From Turnera subulata (Eukaryota; Streptophyta; Magnoliopsida; Malpighiales; Passifloraceae), in NCBI GenBank assembly GCA_028386065.3, contig JAKUCV010002859.1:1-64000 (forward strand): a stretch of DNA of 64,000 nucleotides, read 5' to 3'. Under the pieces are notes generated by a model. The model had not been told where the DNA came from. It saw nothing but the letters and a program-made list of their open reading frames with translations, and ran no database searches. The translations under genes and the position numbers were made by a program. This document shows, one piece after another, positions 11,901-21,080 of the stretch. How positions within the stretch are numbered: the stretch's first letter is position 1; the number at the start of each line of letters is the position of its first letter.

Positions 11901-12049
11901 AACCCTTTATAATACCAGCCTAAAAACATTATTCCCACGGAAAATAATTTATTTCCTTAACCAAAAATCCGGAAATTCCACAAGGGTAAAATTGGAATAA
12001 AAATTCTGAAAATTTCGAAAATCAAATTATGAAAATTCGGGGCGTTACA
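8918..12049 (-). repeat. Gypsy-1 3' LTR (3132 bp)
   Basis: Bounded by TG at 8918 and CA at 12048-12049 on the plus strand. On the coding strand it begins TGTAACGCCCCGAATTTTC. It has a TATA-like site (TATAAAGG on the minus strand, 11903-11912), a 20 bp perfect palindrome at 11740-11759 and a ~230 bp purine-rich tract (11480-11710). It is ~650 bp longer than the other LTR: the stretch about 10610-11275 has no counterpart in 22116-24592. Confidence 0.9.
11740..11759. repeat. 20 bp perfect palindrome in the Gypsy-1 LTR
   Basis: Reads CCAAAACGACGTCGTTTTGG. A one-base-changed version (CCAAAACGACGTTGTTTTG) is in the other LTR near 24298, and AAAACGACGTAGTTTT follows 60-80 bp later in both. A similar motif occurs in the MULE inverted repeats near 33465-33502 and 35223-35262. 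Confidence 0.8.
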
Positions 12050-12064
12050 GTTCTACCCCACTTA
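12050..12064 (-). promoter_or_regulatory. Gypsy-1 polypurine tract
   Basis: On the minus strand AAGTGGGGTAGAAC lies directly before the LTR start TGTAACGCC. This is the plus-strand priming site expected at the 3' end of a Ty3/gypsy internal region. Confidence 0.75.
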
Positions 12065-12102
12065 AGAAAAATTTTGTCCTCGAAATTACAAGAAATGAAA
12101 CA

Positions 12103-12597
12103 TCAAAACAAATGGGGATACTGTTCTCGCATATGGGACTCAACCTCCCAAGTAGCCTCATTTGGGGAATGACGGCTCCATCTAACCCGAATCATAGAAA
12201 TGGTACGACTCCTCAACTGTCGCACCTCTTGAGCCAAAATCTCCACCGGCTCCTCGACATAAGTCAAATCCTTAGAAACCTCCACCTCTGTCGGGGATAC
12301 AACATGACTAGGATCAGATCGATAACGCCTCAGCATCGAAACATGGAATACATCATGTATGCGCGACAGCTCCTCCGGTAAAGCCAACCTGTAAGCCAGC
12401 GGACTAATCCGCTCCATGATCTCATAAGGACCAATATAACGAGGGCTCAACTTGCCCTTCCTCCCAAACTGGATAACACCTCTCCAGGGAGCAACACGGA
12501 GGAAAACTCTGTCACCTACACTGTACTCCATCTCCCGACGATGCTTATCGGCAAAACTCCTTTGCTGATCCTGAGCAGCTCTCATGCACTGCTGCAT
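12103..12597 (-). pseudogene. Gypsy-1 integrase C-terminal domain with chromodomain (fragment)
   Basis: The frame is open for 164 aa. The first ~95 residues match the integrase C-terminal region of plant chromoviruses (YSVGDRVFLRVAPWRG, GKLSPRYIGPYEI, IHDVFHVSMLRRY). The last ~50 resemble a chromodomain (YVEEPVEILAQEVR, IRVRWSRHSPNEATWE). In the family this tail steers integration to heterochromatin. The upstream catalytic core is missing: the apparent start is only where the reading runs into the LTR of the inner element at ~12592. Confidence 0.85.
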
Positions 12598-12737
12598 TAT
12601 TGAAGCGAGTCCGGTGCGGACCAGAAAATGACTGATACCCCCTTAGTTATTTTCCGGTTTGATTTTCTGAGAAATTCCGAAACCCGAAAAATACCAACTT
12701 AGGCCCGAAAAATTCACGGGAAAATCACGAGCGCGGG
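12592..12737 (-). repeat. 146 bp inverted LTR segment
   Basis: This is the reverse complement of 17700-17845 in the intact LTR. There the segment ends at one arm of a small palindrome (CAATAATGCAG-acaag-CTGCATTATTG, 17835-17861). The inversion end coincides with this arm, and the same ~9 bp also occur in the Gypsy-1 integrase gene at the junction. Confidence 0.8.
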
Positions 12738-12777
12738 TGCATTATTGTTAATTCACATGATTAACAGTAAACACGTT

Positions 12778-12786
12778 CTATAAAAG
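12778..12786 (+). promoter_or_regulatory. LARD LTR TATA box (5' LTR)
   Basis: CTATAAAAG follows a conserved CACGTT. The counterpart in the 3' LTR is at 17892-17900. Transcripts would begin within or just before the purine-rich tract. Confidence 0.5.
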
Positions 12787-14330
12787 AGAAGGCAGAGGAG
12801 AAGGAGAGGAGAAGAGGAAGAGAAGAAAAAAAAGAAAGAGAGAAAAAGAGAGAAAAGAAAAAGGAAAAAAAGAAAAGAAAGGAAAAAAACAAAAACAGAA
12901 AAAAATAGAAAAAAAAGAAAACAGAGAAGGAGGATAGGAAAAAAAAGAAAGAAGAAAAAAAAATCGAAAATCAGAAAAAAAAGAAGAAAATAGGGAAAAA
13001 AAAGAAAAAAGAAGAAAAAATAATAAATAAATAGAGGAACAGTGTCGTCAACCCAGAACTCCTCTGCCACTGTTCACCGAGTGGCGTTCCCCGCCGCAGA
13101 TCGTCACATTGCCACCACCATGGCCCTCGCCACGCCGTCGCCGACCAAACCCTGCCCTCCCCGTCGCCATCCGCCGCCGGACGCACCCGCTAGGGCCGTT
13201 GACCCGTCGGCAGACCCGACGGATCCAGCTCCCCGCGCCTCTGCTCAGCCGCTGTGCCGCCTCGCGCCGCCCTTCCACCGCCAGTCGAGTCGCCTCGATG
13301 TCGTCGACTCCGTGCTGGCCTTCTTCTCGCCGTCCCTGCCGCTTGTCGCGCCACCGTTGCTGTAACCCGTGAGGTGAGCCGCGTCCGACTCGTATCTTCT
13401 GGTCGGGTCGCCTATTCTGGGTTGGGTGTTGTTCACGGGTTGGGCTGTGTGGTGTGGGCCGGGCCTTGGCAAGCCTGAGCTGGGTTGTTGCCTTGGTCTG
13501 GGCCGCACAATTCATAGCCCAGTCCAGATTTAATTTAAAAAAACAATATATATATATATATTTATTTATTAGTAATCTGGTATATAATTTTGGGAAAAAT
13601 TATATATTTATTTTGAGAAAATTATTGCCAATTTAATTTTGGTATTTTTAGGAAAATATAAATATATATACTTTGTTAAATAATTAAGTTATGTTTGGAA
13701 ACTAATATTATTTGGAAAATATATATATATACCTTGAAAATAATTTCTGGAAATTTAATGTGTATATTATTTTGTCTGGAAAATTATGATTTTGGAATAT
13801 GTATATAAATATGTATTTTGAAAATTAAAGGTAATTATATTTTGTGTTGGAAATATTATTATATATTTGGAAAAAAAATACTATATTTTCTAGAAATTAT
13901 AAATAGGTTAATATTTTTCTGGAAAAATTATGGTGATTATAATTTTGGAAAAATTATACTTATTTATGGCATTATTTTGAAAACGAGTTTTAATTAAAGT
14001 ATGGTACCGAAATTATATTCGGAAATACGTACGATAAAATATTTTCGGTAAAAATGATAATAAAGGATATATAACCGGGATGGGTTTAATTCGTAGTTTG
14101 GGCATCATAGTATACCGATTATGTGCATTTATGTGCATATGGTTTTATTGTATAGGTTTGGATATCGGGCAGTTTCCCGAGGAGCCGGCGTCGGACCGGT
14201 CATTGTTTTCCGTAGTTGAGTAATCGGCCAAGGTGAGGATGGATTTCCTTCAATATGTGCCTGTATTACTCGGTATTGTGTTTTGTGGATTATTGCATTG
14301 TTGAGTATTGTGTTTGTTATGGTTTGTCTC

Positions 14331-14686
14331 GGGATGTTAATCCCATGGTTTTGATTGTTGTCGGGATGTTTATCCCTTGTTGGTTTTTGGATGTTGATCC
14401 TTGCGTCTTTTTGGTATAAGGTATAATGGACTAATTAATAATTTGAGATAAGGATGTCGATCCTTGATTTTGGATAGAGATGTCTATCCGGTGTTTTGGT
14501 TAGGGATGTTGATCCCTCTGACTTGGTTTTGAATGATGATAATATAATTGTCACGTGGTAAGTAGAGGTACGATCGGATGGTTTGAGACTGTTTTGTGGT
14601 GGCCATGATCTGGGTTACTTGTGACGGGCATGTGCCGATTGGATTGGGATGTTGATCCCTGAGTTTGCTATTGGGATGTTGATCCC
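14331..14686 (+). repeat. Cluster of ~8 short hairpin motifs GGGATGTTNATCCC
   Basis: Inverted-repeat 12-14-mers of the form GGGATGTTGATCCC, some imperfect, sit at 14331, 14363, 14389, 14451, ~14476, 14503, 14646 and 14673. Each pairs GGGAT or GGAT with ATCCC or ATCC around a short loop. The same cluster lies in the 3' LTR from about 19478. Confidence 0.8.
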
Positions 14687-15236
14687 GGGTTCTTTTTGAT
14701 CTGGCACCAGGAACAGGTTGATAACCTGGTACGACCTTAGCTTATCCGTGACGGGGCCCGGAAAGATAAAATTGGAAATTGGATTTTATTTGAGTCTTTT
14801 GATTTGTTTTATTTTGGCGGTTTTACTGTTTGACCTTGAGTAATTTTAGTGTGCATAGTGATGGTCTTTCCTTCGTCGGTGAGCACTTCGGACTCACCCC
14901 TTACCTGCGGGCTTTCATCTCGTAGGATGAGTTATTTTGGGTACAGGTTTGGTGCATTCCAGACAGGCTGCAGCGTTATCCCTTGGACAGGGCTTGGATC
15001 CATAGATTGCATTAGTGTCGCATACAGTGTATTTTGAGTTGTTAAGTCTTCCGTTGTGCATTGTTTTACTGTTATTGGGCCATTGGGCCGGTTGAGTTGT
15101 TTTTGTTGTTTTTTTTATGGGCTGTTGAGCCCGGATATCTGTTGCACACACTGTATGCTTGGGCTTATTTTGGTTGGGTTGTCACAGTTCCGAGACGTGT
15201 TTACTGTGTACGGTAAATACGGGTCGGGGCGTTTCA

Positions 15237-15252
15237 TTTTGGTAGCGGAGCG
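15237..15252 (+). promoter_or_regulatory. LARD primer-binding site
   Basis: TTGGTAGCGGAGC directly follows the LTR end. It is the same PBS type (related to TGGTATCAGAGC) as seen for Gypsy-1 at 22101-22115 on the other strand. Confidence 0.75.
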
Positions 15253-15349
15253 GGCATTAGATCTTATTGAGAAGTCTTTGTGTTGTTGTTCTTGTTTTCA
15301 TAGTTGGCTCCATTTGTTTATTATTTTATATCATTTTAGTTAGTGCATT

Positions 15350-15421
15350 ATGGATCCAGTCAAGGGACGCCAGTTGTCGCGGAACAGACACATAAGAGGT
15401 ATTGATGCCATAAATAAGTGA
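15350..15421 (+). pseudogene. Gag-like stub of the LARD element
   Basis: A 23-codon reading (MDPVKGRQLSRNRHIRGIDA...) begins ~100 bp after the PBS, where a gag start is expected, and stops at TGA. It may be the remnant of a deleted gag. Too short to assign by itself. Confidence 0.35.
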
Positions 15422-15504
15422 AAATACAAATATTATTAATATTGCTAACATTGAGATTACAAACATAAATATTACATTGATATTTTATAAAAATAAAAAT
15501 ACAT

Positions 15505-15795
15505 TTATCGCCTCGGAACGACATTGACCCTGAAGCTGGTTGGGTCATTGTTGATGTTGACTTGGATGGTGTCGCTCCACGAGAACCACATGCCGCCTCT
15601 GCCGTCCTGACCAGGAAGCTCGAACCGGTTTGCTTGAGGAAACCGGAGTGGGATGAGACCGTGATCGTCTTGAGGTTGCCACTGGGTCTCCGTCAGAAGA
15701 ACCATGTTCGGTTTGTATTGGTTCTTCAGGTCCCTCAGAGTACGCGAGAACTCCTGGGAACGCCTTGCAACTCCTCTGCAGTTCTACACCAGTAG
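15505..15795 (-). pseudogene. LINE endonuclease fragment inside the LARD element
   Basis: On the minus strand the reading NCRGVARRSQEFSRTLRDL, then NMVLLTET and GGMWFSW, is the N-terminal part of a non-LTR retrotransposon endonuclease (endonuclease/exonuclease/phosphatase fold). The usual opening is S-W-N-C-R-G; here the Trp codon is TAG. The catalytic ET motif is present. About 95 residues remain and the fragment ends at a stop at 15505. It is antisense to the LTR element and presumably captured from a LINE. Confidence 0.65.
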
Positions 15796-15812
15796 TCGGG
15801 CCTTGGGCCAAG

Positions 15813-16187
15813 TTACGGGCAGACGAGATACTCTGGGCATGCTCTGGCCGTCATCGAGAGCTGGTAGTAGGTGCCTTGCTCCAAGAAATGGCAAGTGGAC
15901 TCCAGGTTGAACTCCTGAAGCCTTTCGGAGATGAAGAACATGATGGAGTTGGCCGATCCGTAGTAGGAGGTCCTCAGAGTGCCGCGATCCTCTAGGAAGA
16001 ACACCTCTTCCATTGGAGTGACGAAGAACCGCGATGAGTAGAGTTCGTCGACGAAGACTAGACGCGGCATCCTGCCGAGCTCGTTCGGTAGTTCTTCAGC
16101 ACGTTCGTTGACCATGCTGTAGGCCAGACAGTTTCTTCTACCAAGATTGGCACCTTCGACGAAGAAAACGGAAGAGGGAGCAGGCAT
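15813..16187 (-). CDS. Antisense ORF of 124 aa in the LARD element, unknown
   Basis: An open frame from MPAPSSVFFVEG to CPEYLVCP, with higher GC than the surrounding LTR-internal sequence. The composition is protein-like (ERAEELPNELGRMPRLVFVD, FFVTPMEEVFFLEDRG) with a mixed hydrophobic/acidic pattern. No signal peptide, membrane span or known motif was recognised. It lies upstream of the LINE endonuclease fragment on the same strand but in another frame, so it could belong to a captured transcript or be a decayed ORF. Whether it is a real gene is unproven. Confidence 0.4.
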   Translation of the reverse strand: MPAPSSVFFVEGANLGRRNCLAYSMVNERAEELPNELGRMPRLVFVDELYSSRFFVTPMEEVFFLEDRGTLRTSYYGSANSIMFFISERLQEFNLESTCHFLEQGTYYQLSMTARACPEYLVCP

Positions 16188-17003
16188 TGTGTTTGGACGA
16201 GTGGGTATTCTGTTTTGAGCGTTGGGGTTTTGTCTTTCTGAGCGTTTTGTTTGCTTTTAATACTTTTGATGATTTACACCTCACCGCTCCATTCCTTTTA
16301 TACTCTTATGGGGAGCTTGATTACCGTTTTTGATTTTCAAGATTTTGCTTTTGGAAATTGTCGTTGTTTCATTTATTGCCTTGTTACTTTACACGTTTTT
16401 CGGACTACCATGCCAGAGTTTTTTCAGCCCTTTTCCATCTTATGAATTTCTTTCGCTCTGGCTACTTTGTCCGTTCTTTTCATGGTTTATCATTATTTTC
16501 TTGCTTCTTTTATCACATGCATTCGTGACCGTTGAGGCTAGACAGATGGGACCATACCTCGAGTAGAGCACATGTGCGACAAGTTTACAACTGTTCGGAC
16601 ATCGTGGAGAGATACGAGACGAGACAGATGTTTTGGCTCATGCGGAATTTGTGGACAAGTGGGTAACGTTTCTTTCGAGAGACACGGGACGCTCTCGTGA
16701 TCGTCACTGTTAGTTTCACGTGTTACGTTTCTCGGGATCGAGGATGCTTGGGACCGATTTGGGCGCTGATCATGAAAATATATTTTGTTTTGATTCCTTT
16801 TTGTTTTGATTTTGTTAAACGAGTTTTGTTTTTAATTTCCCCATATTTGATTTTATATTCTTATTGTTGATTTTAGTTTTGCTTTGTGATGTTTTTATTT
16901 TTCTGTTAGCATGAGTTTTCACAATTTAACAAGAGTTTTTGATTTAAAAAGGAAACTTATTTTATTTATCTCATAATAGTTTTACAAACGGAGAAGATGT
17001 ACT

Positions 17004-17381
17004 CTATTGAGTTACATGCTTCTCTAAGTCTTTTACAAGCTGTTGGTCATTTTTCATGTGAGGGAATAGCTCCGCGCACGCCAGTTCTATCTGCAACACC
17101 GCCGAGCTGATCTTCTTCAATGAGACGTTCAGCTGCGTTAGAGTCTGCTGCGGTGTGCTGCATTCAGTCGTCGCTCTGCTTTTTCGATCCTCAGCTTCTT
17201 TGGGAGCACGCTTCTTCCGGCGTCTTCGAGAGACGACTATGTGTTCTTTCAAGCCGATGATGTTCGTCTTGAAGCGCTTCTTCGGAGGTTCTTCATCGGA
17301 GCTTGTCGGGAAGGCAGTGCCGCCGATGTAGCTGTTGTTCTCGGAGTCTGAGGTAGTTCTTGATCTCAGGGGAGAGTCCAT
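17004..17381 (-). CDS. Antisense ORF of 125 aa with nuclear-localisation-like clusters, LARD element
   Basis: Open frame from MDSPLRSRTTSDSENN to LVKDLEKHVTQ. Residues 1-30 are Ser/Asp-rich. Two basic clusters (PPKKRFK near 33 and RRRRKKRAPKE near 53) look like nuclear localisation signals. Residues ~75-125 have heptad-like hydrophobic spacing that could form a helix or coiled coil. No family was recognised. It is antisense to the host LTR element, between its internal region and the 3' PPT. Antisense ORFs in this position are known in some plant gypsy elements (for example Retand), but relatedness is not shown here. Confidence 0.45.
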   Translation of the reverse strand: MDSPLRSRTTSDSENNSYIGGTAFPTSSDEEPPKKRFKTNIIGLKEHIVVSRRRRKKRAPKEAEDRKSRATTECSTPQQTLTQLNVSLKKISSAVLQIELACAELFPHMKNDQQLVKDLEKHVTQ

Positions 17382-17553
17382 GACTGTGTGTGAGTATGCC
17401 AGTCATGAGGTTTGGTTCTTATAGAGGACGAGATGTCGCTTAAGGGTATAAGCGGTATCTCGGGTTAAGGTTGGACACCTGGCAGAGTGTGCTAGAAGCT
17501 TATCGTGGTAGGACCCACAGATAAGACGGAATTTCAGGGACGAAATTCTTTTT

Positions 17554-17566
17554 AAGGTGGGTAGAC
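17554..17566 (+). promoter_or_regulatory. LARD polypurine tract
   Basis: AAGGTGGGTAGAC precedes the LTR start TGTAACAGCCC. With the upstream GACGAAATTC it matches the usual 3' border of plant chromovirus-like elements. Confidence 0.75.
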
Positions 17567-18680
17567 TGTAACAGCCCGGGTAAAATTTTTGATTTTTACC
17601 GGGACTGTAAAAGTCTTTTTACCATGATTTACTGTTGGATTAATCTTGGGTAATTAATTCAAGGTAAATCGGGAGTAGTTTTTCGAAACCGAGAGTTTTC
17701 CCGCGCTCGTGATTTTCCCGTGGATTTTTTGGGCCTAAGTTGGTATTTTTCGGGTTTCGAAATTTCTCGAAAAATCACACCGGAAAATAACTAAGGGGGT
17801 ATCAATTATTTTCTGGTCCGGACCGGACTCGCTTCAATAATGCAGACAAGCTGCATTATTGCTAATTCACATGATTAACAGTAATCACGTTCTATAAAAA
17901 AGAAGGCAGAGGAGAAGGAGAGGAGAAGAGGAAGAGAAGAAAAAAAAAAAAAAGAGAGAAAAAGAGAGAAAAGAAAAAAGAGAGAAAAGAAAAAGGAAAA
18001 AAAAGAAAAGAAAGGAAAAAAAAAAAAAAAAAAATAGAAAAAAATTAGAAAAAAAGAAAACAGAGAGGGAGGATTGGAAAAAAAAAAGAAAGAAGAAAAA
18101 AAAAAGAATTTCGGAAATCGGAAAAGAAAAGAAGAAAATAGGGAAAAAAAAGAAAAAAAAGAAAAAAAAAAGAGGAACAGTCTCGTCAACCCAGAGCTCC
18201 TCTGCCACTGTTCACCGAGTGGCGTTCCCCACCGCAGATCGTCACACCGCCGCCACCATGGCCCTCGCCATGCCGTCGCCGATCGAACCCTGCCCTCCCC
18301 GTCGCCATCCGCCGCCGGACGCACCCGCTAGGGCCGTTGTCCCGTCGGCAGACCCGACGGATCCAGCTCCCCGCGCCTCTGCTCAGCCGCTGTGCTGCCT
18401 CGCGCCGCCCTTCCACCGCCAGTCGAGTCGCCTCGATGTGGCCGACTCCATACTGGCCTTCTTCTCGCCGTCCCTGCCGCTCGTCGCGCCGCCGTTGCTG
18501 TAACCCGTGAGGTGAGCCGCGTCCGACCCGTATCTTCTGGTCGGGTCGCCTATTCTGGGTTGGGTGTTGTTCATGGCTTGGGCTGTGTGGTGTGGGCCGG
18601 GCCTTGGCAGGCCTGAGCTGGGATGTTGCCTTGGTCTGGGCCGCACTATTCATGGCCCAGTCCGGATTTAATTTAAAAAA

Positions 18681-18718
<38 letters not shown>

Positions 18719-20379
18719 TTTGGTATATAATTTTGGGAAAAAATTATATATTTATTTTGAGAAAATTATTGCAAATTTAATTCTGGTACTTTTAGGAAAA
18801 TATAAATATATATACTTTGTTAAATAATTAAGTTATGTTTGGAAACTAATATTATTTGGAAAATATGTATATATACCTTGAAAATAATTTTTGGAAATTT
18901 AATATGTATATTATTTCTTCTGGAAAATTATGATTTTGGTATATCTATATAAATATGTATTTTGAAAATTAAAGGTAATCATATTTTGTGTTGGAAATAT
19001 TATTATATATTTGGAAAAAAAGAAATACTATATTTTCTAGAAATTATAAATAGGTTATTATTTTTCTAGAAAAATTATGGGCATTATAATTTTGGAAAAA
19101 TTATAGTTATTTACGAAATTATTTTGAAAAAGAGTTTTAATTAAAGTATGGTACCGAAATTATATTCGAAAATACGTACGGTAAAATATTTTCGGTAAAA
19201 ATGATAATAAAGGATATATAACCGGGATGGGTTTAATTCGTAGTTTGGGCATCATAGTATACCGATTATGTGCATTTATGTGTATATGGTTTTATTGTAT
19301 AGGTTTGGATATCGGGCAGTTTCTCGAGGAGCCGGCGTCGGACCGGTCATTGTTTTCCGGAGTTGAGTAATCAGCCAAGGTGAGGATGGATTTCCTTCAA
19401 TATGTGCCTGTATTACTCGGTATTGTGTTTTGTGGATTATTGCAATGACGAGTATTGTGTTTGTTGTGGTTTGTCTCGGGATGTTAATCCCATGGTCTTG
19501 ATTGTTGTCGGGATGTTTATCCCATGTTGGTTTTTGGATGTTGATCCTTGCGTCTTTTTGGTATAAGGTATAATGGACTAATTAATAAATTTGAGATAAG
19601 GATGTTGATCCTTGATTTTGGATAGGGATGTCTATCCCGGTGTTTTGGTTAGGGATGTTGATCCCTGTGACTTGGTTTTGAATGATGATAATATAATTGT
19701 CACGTGGTAAGTAGAGGTACGACCGGATGGTTTGAGACTGTTTTGTGGTGGCCATGATCTGGGTTACTTGTGATGGGCACGTTGATGCCGGTTTGATTGG
19801 GATGTTGATCCCTGAGTTTTTATTGGGATGTTGATCCCGGGTTCTTTTTGATCTGGCACCAGGAACAGGTTGATAACCTGGTATGACCCTAGCTTATCCG
19901 TGACGGGGCCCGGAAAGATAAAATTGGAAATTGGATTTTATTTGAGTCTTTTGATTTGTTTTATTTTGGCGGTTTTACTGTTTGACCTTGAGTAATTTTA
20001 GTGTGCATAGTGATGGTCTTTCCTTCGTCGGTGAGCACTTCGGACTCACCCCTCACCTGCGGGCTTTCATCCCGTAGGATGAGTTATTTTGGGTACAGGT
20101 TTGGTGCATTCCAGACAGGCAGCGTTATCCCTTGGACAGGGCTTGGATCCATAGTTTGCATCAGTATCGCATACAGTGTATTGTGAGTTGTTAAGTCTTC
20201 CGCTGTGCATTGTTTTATTGTTATTGGGCCATTGGGCCGGTTGAGTTGTTATTGTTGTTTTTTTTATGGGCTGTTGAGCCCGGATATCTGTTGCACACAC
20301 TGTATGCTTGGGCTTATTTTGGTTGGGTTGTCACAGTTCTGGCACGTGTTTACAGTGTACGGTAAATACGGGTCTGGGA
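17567..20379 (+). repeat. LARD 3' LTR
   Basis: Begins TGTAACAGCCCGGG and is the more complete LTR, ~2.8 kb, lacking only the last ~8 bp (GCGTTTCA) before it passes into Gypsy-1 protease sequence. It carries the TATA box (17892-17900), purine tract (17900-18170), GC-rich block, an AT microsatellite (about 18685-18715) and the hairpin cluster. The palindrome at 17835-17861 is intact here. Confidence 0.85.
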
Positions 20380-20960
20380 TTTTCAACTACTGCATGGTGT
20401 CTGGACAACCAATCCATGCCTAAGATAACATCAAACCCTCCCAAGTCCATGACAGCAAGATCAGAAGGGAAACTCTCACTATCATACTCTATCGATACAT
20501 CTCTACAAGCTCGATCAACAACTACTATATCTCCAGTGGGTAAACGGACTCTCAAGGGTCTACTAAGGTTATCATCCTCTATGTTATGAGTGGTCATGAA
20601 TGCATGTGGTACAAAAGAATGTGTTGAACCTGGATCAACTAAAGCATGTGCAAACTGACCAAAAACTATAAAGGTACCTACTATGACGTCTAGAGCATCA
20701 GCAGCCTCCTCCCGGGTGATGGCATAAACTCTAGGAGCTGCAGCAGACTAAGTCGCACCCCCGCGGTTCGGAGCTCCAGAACCCCCACGACCTCGACCCT
20801 GAGGTCTGCCACCCCTGTTCGGACCAGAAGAAACAGCACCACTAGCCACAGAACTCTGCATAGTATACTGGAAACCACTGCCACCATTATCCTTAATCCA
20901 CTTGTATCAAGATGACTTCTGGTGTCCCGGCTTATTGCAATACCGGCATGTACCTGAGAA
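20380..20960 (-). pseudogene. Gypsy-1 zinc knuckle and protease, broken
   Basis: The minus-strand reading has a CCHC-like knuckle (CRYCNKPGHQ), a Gly/Arg-rich linker with stops, then a retropepsin-like region: VDPGSTHSFVPHAF, FPSDLAVMDLGGFDVILGMDWLSRHHAVVEN. In the family VDPGSTHSF holds the catalytic Asp and GMDWL is the conserved end of the domain. After this the reading runs into the LARD LTR and ends. RT should follow and is absent. Confidence 0.85.
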
Positions 20961-21080
20961 CCGTGCTGAGAAACCCCGTCCCTGAGAGCCAGACTGATAG
21001 GACCGTCCTCCCGAGGATCTGCCTGGTCCACCCTGATAATTCTGCCCTCGGAACTTCTTCGAACCCTGGTTAGAAGAACT

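Larger units (their letters stand above)
12592..15236 (+). repeat. LARD 5' LTR, truncated and partly inverted
   Basis: From 12738 it is collinear with the other LTR, ending GGGGCGTTTCA at 15236. The first 146 bp (12592-12737) are the reverse complement of 17700-17845. It contains a TATA box (CTATAAAAG, 12778-12786), a ~240 bp purine-rich tract (12788-13030), a GC-rich block (13040-13510), AT-rich sequence (13530-14090) and a cluster of GGGATGTTGATCCC-type hairpins (14331-14686). Confidence 0.85.
12592..20379 (+). mobile_element. Non-autonomous LTR element (LARD-like) inside Gypsy-1
   Basis: Two long related LTRs (12592-15236 and 17567-20379) flank a 2.33 kb internal region with a PBS after the first and a PPT before the second, so the element is plus-strand. 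It codes for no Gag, RT or integrase beyond a 23-codon gag-like stub, which fits the large retrotransposon derivative class. Its internal region carries antisense ORFs instead. Both outer ends are damaged: the first LTR lacks its first ~130 bp and has an inverted segment, and the last lacks ~8 bp. No target-site duplication can be read. Confidence 0.85.

Noticed and set aside
12753..13070. Minus-strand frame rich in Phe (also 17875-18324)
   Set aside because: It is the reverse reading of the purine-rich tract of the LARD LTR (poly-F from TTT/TTC). Low complexity, no protein signal.
13048..13515. 155-codon minus-strand frame, repeated at 18186-18653
   Set aside because: Conserved only because it lies in both LTR copies of one element. 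Arg/Gly-rich shadow of a GC-rich block, no domain.
20001..20423. Short plus-strand frames near the LARD LTR ends (also 14849-15343)
   Set aside because: Equivalent frames differ in length between the two LTRs by indels. Chance frames in LTR sequence.
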